DNA of 64,000 bases from LMUY01 sp965199005 (lineage in GTDB: Bacteria; Pseudomonadota; Alphaproteobacteria; Acetobacterales; Acetobacteraceae). Where the stretch lies: positions 1,674,001-1,738,000 of the forward strand of contig CBDAQK010000001.1 of NCBI GenBank assembly GCA_965199005.1, given 5' to 3'. The stretch's first letter is position 1, and each line of letters opens with the position of its first letter. Below are positions 56,201 to 62,200 of the stretch, one piece after another. The position numbers and the translations under genes are program-made. The notes below the pieces were generated by a model, which was given only the letters and a program-made list of their open reading frames with translations, was not told the origin of the DNA and searched no databases.

Positions 56201-59200
56201 GCAGGCGCTCAGCTTTGCACTGACAGATTCAGACGCGACCACGTCACCCATCACCTTGGGGCAGGCCTTTACCGGGGACGTCGCGGAACCCGGGCAGCAG
56301 GACATCCATAGCTTTACCCTGACCCAGGGGACGATCCTTTATCCAGACGCGCTGACCAACGACTACTCGCTTACCTGGAGCCTATACGGGCCCACCGGCC
56401 TGGTGGCGAGCGCGCGCTTTTCTGAGACGGACGGCGTCAGCGTTTCGAACACCGATCCGGTCGGCTTCTACGCCGGTCCCGGCGCGTATTCGCTGATCGT
56501 CACGCGGGACAGCAACGGCACAGGGAGCTACAGCTTCAACCTGCAGGATTTGAGCCAGGCTCCGGCGCTGACGCTCGGTGCCGATACGCCAATCTCGCTC
56601 GACCCGGCGAACGGCACGTTGGCTTTCGTCGTCTCCGCCACGGCGGGTCAGGTGCTGCATTTCTCTGCGACGGGCGGCAGCAACGTATCGCTCCGCGTGC
56701 TGGACAGTGCCGGGCGGCTGGTTGCCGAGGTGAACGATGCCAACCAGGGCGTGAGCACGCCGCTGCTGCCGCTGACCGGCCCTTATTACGTGCTGGTGGA
56801 GGGCTATGTCGCCTCCGGCTCCGGCGCGCAGGCGCTGACGCTGCGGGGCGACGCGGTGACGACGCCGACGCAGGCGGTTAATCTGGGCGACCAGGTCAAC
56901 GCCGTCATCCCCACGCCCGGTGCGCGGCAGCTCTACACGTTTACGGTCAACACGCCGCAATACGTGATGATCGACCCGCTCGGCTATGACGGGCGGTTCT
57001 ACTGGCAACTGACGCTGCCCGGCGGCGGCACGGTGACGCGGCAGTTCAGCAATTCGGTCACGCCCGGCGGAAGTCCGCTTCTGCTGCTGGGCGCCGGAAC
57101 CTATACGCTGACGATCTTCGCGAACGACAACGCGACCGGAACCGCGTCGCTGCGCATCATCGATGTGCCGGCGCAGCCGGTGCTCACCTTCGGTCAGTCA
57201 GTGAGTGGCACGTTGGCCCCCACGGGTGCGACGAACCTCTACCAGTTCAGCGGCACAGTGGGCGAGCAGGTGTATTTCGACCTGCAGCAAGAGGCCAATG
57301 GTGACGCCCAGTTCGAGTTGATCGACCCGAACAACAACCTGTTGTCGAGCCGAGATCTCTATAACGCGTCGGGCGCCTTCACCCTCCCCGTGACAGGCAC
57401 CTACACGATCCTGATCGGCGACGTGGACAACGACTACGACCCGCCGATGCCGATTGCCTACACGTTCGACCTGTTCGACGATACGCCCAGCGCGCCGGTC
57501 CCCATCACCACGGAAGACACGACGCCGGGGCCGGACCTGCAGGTACAGAACCTCGCGGTCAGCTCCCCGGGGGGCACAATTCAGTCCGGCGGCGTGGTCT
57601 CGGTGTCCTGGCAGGACGCGAATACGGGCACGCTCGCCACCTCCGGCGCGTGGGTGGACCGCGTGACGGTGGAGAACGTCACCACGGGCGAGATCATCGC
57701 GCAGCAGATTCTGACCACGGACGGTTCCGCGCTGGCGACGGGGGCATCGCTGCTCCAATCGCTCTCGTTGACCTTGCCCACTGGGCCGAGCGCCGTTGGG
57801 CAGCTCCAGGTCACGGTCACGACGAACGCCACCAACACGATTGCCGAGCACAATCCGTTTGGCACGGCGGAGAGCAACGACCAGGCGAGCGTCACCGTCA
57901 CCTCCGTGCTTGCCGCCTACCCCGACCTGGTGCCGAGTGCCATCACGCCGGTGCCTGCGGGTGCCTACGCGCCGGGGCAGGCGGTAACCGTCACCTGGAC
58001 GACCACCAACGCCGGGGACGCCGACGCGACCGGGCCATGGACCGAGCAGCTCGTGGTCCGCAACCAGACCACGGGCGACCAGGTCGCTACGGCCACGGTG
58101 ACACAGGCTGCCGGGCAGGTGCTTTCGGCGGGCGCCAGTGAACAGCGCAGCGTGCAAATCACCTGGCCCACGGGTGCGGACAGCACCGGCGAGTTCAGCT
58201 TCACGGTGGCCACGGATACGCTGAACCAGGTGGTGCAGGCGCCGCCGAGCGGGTCGAGCAGCCTGAACAACTCGGTCGAGCTGGATGTCCTGTCCACGCC
58301 GGAGGTGACGATCAGCGGGCTGCAGGCCGCGCCGGGCAGCACGCCCCAGGCGGGCGGGCAGCTCACGCTGCAGTGGACGGACACGAACACCGGCAACACG
58401 GCGACGCCAAACGCGTGGACCGACCTGGTGAGCATCGTCAACAGCAACTATCAGCAAATCGCGCTCGTCGCCGTCCCGGTGGCGCCGCCCTCCGGCGGTC
58501 TCGCACCCGGCGGCACGCTGGCGCAAAGCGTCACGGTGACGCTGCCGCCGGGGAATGCCGGCGCGGGCGTTCTGCAGGTGACGGTGACCGCGAATAGCGA
58601 CGTGAACGGCCACACACAGATCACGGAAGCCAATAGCAACGGCAACGGCACCTTCTACGCCTCCCAAGGCATCACCGTCACCTCGGCAGCCGGGAACTAC
58701 CCGGACCTTGTCGCCTCTAACCTGTCGGTTCCCGCCGCGGCCAGCGGTGGGTCGCCGATCACGGTAACCTACACGGTGACCAATGATGGCAACGGACCGG
58801 CGAGTGCTGCGAGCTGGACGGACACGGTCGTCTATAGCACGAGCCCGACGGCTGACTTCGCCAACGCCACCGTCCTCGGCAGCTTCACCTACACTGGTGG
58901 GCTGGCGCCTGGGGCGTCCTACAACGGCGCGCTCTCTGTAACGCCGCCGACCGGCTATGATGGGACCGGCTACATCGCCGTGCTCACCGATCCCGCGAAC
59001 GCCAATGCGGAGCCGAGCCGTGGGACGGAATACATCACCGGGCCGGCGGCGGTGGCGATCACCTCGCCCTACTCGGACCTGACCACCCAGGCGGTGAGTG
59101 CGCCCTCCAGTGCCAATGACGGTGACCGCATCACGGTCACCTGGCGGGTGGCCAATCTTGGGGATACGGCCACCTTTGCGGCCAATGGCTGGACGGACGA

Positions 59201-62200
59201 CGTGTATCTCTCCACGACGAATTCCGTCACCAACGGCAGCATCGTGCTCGGCGCCCTGCCGCATAGCGGGCAGCTTGGGGTGGGCGCGACGTATACCGCA
59301 TCGGCCAATTTCGTCATCCCGGCCAACCTGTCCGGGGCCTACTACGTCCTGGTGGTGACGGATGCGGATGGCGGCGCCTTCGAGGACGGCCGCACGTCCA
59401 ACGACACGGCGGCGGCGTTCAACCCGATCCAGATCATGGCAGCGCCCGCGCCGGACCTCACGGTCACCTCCGTCAGCGTGCCAAACGACACGGTGCCAGG
59501 CGTGCCCACGACGGTCACGTTCACGGTGCAGAACGTCGGCGAGGCGGTGGCGCGCGGCCCCTGGACGGATCAGCTCGTGCTGCTGTACGGCACCAATTTC
59601 GCCAGCTCCGCCTCGCTTACCGCGGTGACCCGGCAGACGGACCTGCAGCCCGGCGCCAGCTACACGGTGACGGCGACCGTGACGTTGCCGGCCGTGCCGG
59701 ATGGCCCGGCGGAGATCGCGGCCGATACCGATGCTGGGCAGACCGTCAATGAGGCAGGACGCTACGGCAACAACACGGCTGACAGCGCCGCCTTCAACAC
59801 CACGCATCCGGATTTGGTGCCGGTCAACGTGCAGGCGCCGTCCAGCATCGTTTCCGGCCAGACGCTGACCGTTACCTGGACCACCGTCAACCAGGGGTCT
59901 GGGCCGGCCGACCCGAACTGGACGGAGACGGTGACGCTGGTGCAGGGCAACACCAAGACCGTCATCGGCACGATTGCGCAGACCGCTCCGCTGGCGGCTG
60001 GCGCCTCCGTCGCACGCCGGGTGGATTACGCGCTGCCGCTGGGATTGAGCGGGGCGTATCAGGTCTTGGTCACGGTCAATGCCGGGGGCACGGTGGTCGA
60101 GACGGCGGCGACGCCGACAGACAACACCGCGGCGCTGCCGCTCGCCATCACGCTGGCGCCGTATGCAGACCTAGCCGTCGGTGGGATCACCGCGCCAGCG
60201 CTCACCATCGCCGACCCGGCGACCGTCACGGTGGGATGGACGGTCACCAACCAGGGTACCGGACCCGGCATCACCAGTACGTGGACGGACGAGGTGATCG
60301 CCTCGCCGGGCAATTCGCCGAATAGCGGCGGTGCCGTCGTGCTGGGAACTTTCACGCATACGGGTAGGCTGGCGGTAGGGGCGTCCTATACACAGCAGCA
60401 GACGATCACGCTGCCCCCCGGCTTCAACGGGCAATATACGCTGTTCGTCGTCACCAATGCCGGCGGCACCGTCTTCGAGGATGGGAGCACGGCCAACGAT
60501 ACGGCACAGCTCTCCACACCGTTCGACGTCATCCCCTATCCGTACGCCGAGGACGTGGTCGCCAGCGTGACGGCGGCGCCCGGGGCGACCAGCGGGCAGC
60601 CGCTGGCGCTCACCTGGACGGTCACCAACCAGGGCATCGGCACGACAGACGTGTCCGAATGGCTGGACAACGTCTATATCAGCCAGTCGCCAACCGGGGC
60701 CAATGAGCAGTTCTTGGCCAGTTTCGACCATCTGGGCTTCCTCCAAGTCGGTGAGAGTTACACCCGAACGGCCGATGTGCTGCTGCCGAACGGTATCGCG
60801 GGCACCTACTACTTCATCGTGCAGACGGCGAGCAGCAGCACGCCGAACTTCAACACGGCGCAGCCCGGCACCTATGCCGATGGCGGCGAAGGCTCACCCT
60901 ACGAGTTCGTCTACGCGGGCAACAACGCGGGGGCATCGGCGCCGACGAACGTGACGCTGGCGCCGGCGCCAGACCTGGTCGTGACCAACATCGCGATACC
61001 GTCGCAGGCGGAGGAAGGCACCGCCGTCAACGTAAGCTGGACGGTGGCCAACCAGGGCACCGGAACCGCCGCGGGAAGCTGGACCGACACGCTGTATTTG
61101 CACCAGATCGGCGACCCCAATGCGGGAACCGCGATCGGCACCTATACCTATGTCGGGCCGCTGGTCGCCGGGCAGAGCTATATGCGCACGGTGCAGGTGA
61201 CGCTGCCGCTGCACATTAGCGGGGATTACGAGTTCATCGTCGTCACCAACTCCAATAGCGGGGTGTACGAGGGGAGCAACGCCGGCAACGACCGGACGGT
61301 CTCGGCGACCCAGACTTTGGTCACGGTCATGCCCCGGCCGGATTTGGTGGTCAGCAGCATCACCGCGCCGAGCACGGTGGATGCCGGGCAGAGCATCTCC
61401 GTGTCGTTCGTGGTGACCAATGTCGGGCCGGTCTCGACCGGCTCCACGCAATGGACGGACGATGTCTACCTGACGCTGAACGGCATCATCGACCAGAACA
61501 GCATCCTGGTGTCGTCGACGCCAAACGGCTCCGCACTCGATCCGCAGGGCCAGTATTCGACGCAGACGGTGAATTTCACCGTCCCGATCCGCTACGCGGG
61601 CAATGTCTCCATCGTGGTGGAGACCAACGCGAATAGCACGGTGGACACCTATCCAAACACCACCAACAACACGGCGGTCCAGCAGATCTACGTGACGCCA
61701 ACGCCGCTGGCCGACCTCGTGGTCAGCAACGTGACGGCACCGTCGCTGACCTTCCCTGGCCAGACGGCCACCGTGGACTTCACGGTCACGAACCAAGGGC
61801 CCGGCCCGACCAATGTCGGCAACTTTGCCGAGCAGATTTGGCTGGATGTGGACAAGCAGCGTCCGAACCCCGGTCTCGGCGACATCCTGTTGACGGAGAT
61901 CCAGTATACGGGCGGAGTTCTGCAGCCGGGACAGGGCTACGACCAGTCCGTTACGGTGACCCTGCCGGAGGGTTTGGCGTCCGGCACGTATTACCTCACC
62001 GCCTGGGTGGATCCGTACGGCACGGTGCTGCAGTCCGAACTGGTGCAGAACGTCAATCCTGACGATCCGAACGAGGTTCAGAACGACAATTACAAGGCGG
62101 GCAACTCGACCACGGGCGGTACCGAAATCATCGGCACGCCCACCGCGCCAGCCCTGCTGCCGGACGTTGCGGTGACGAGCGTGACGGCCACACCGGTGGC

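Larger units (their letters stand above)
47349..57480 (+). repeat. About 24 PPC-like repeats, mostly alternating A and B types
   Basis: Each unit is about 95-110 residues. Type A has a form like YTFTLTQADQVVFNSLT, then WSLTGPTG, LPAGTYTLSV and TGSYAFRLLD (clear at about 47963, 49241, 51056, 52371, 54290 and 55601). Type B has a form like YSFSGTAGEQVFFD, then RVVDPDNTL or WRLMDPYGNL, and GTYTLLIEG (clear at about 47656, 49546, 52671, 54606 and 57180). A and B generally follow each other, giving a period of about 200 residues. Confidence 0.8.

Noticed and set aside
57198..59807. An 869-codon open frame on the minus strand, and similar ones at 51759-53753 and 62328-63926
   Set aside because: They lie opposite the giant repeat gene; GC-rich third positions remove stop codons there. 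Their translations are Arg/Gly/His-rich and without domains, while the plus frame has clear repeats.
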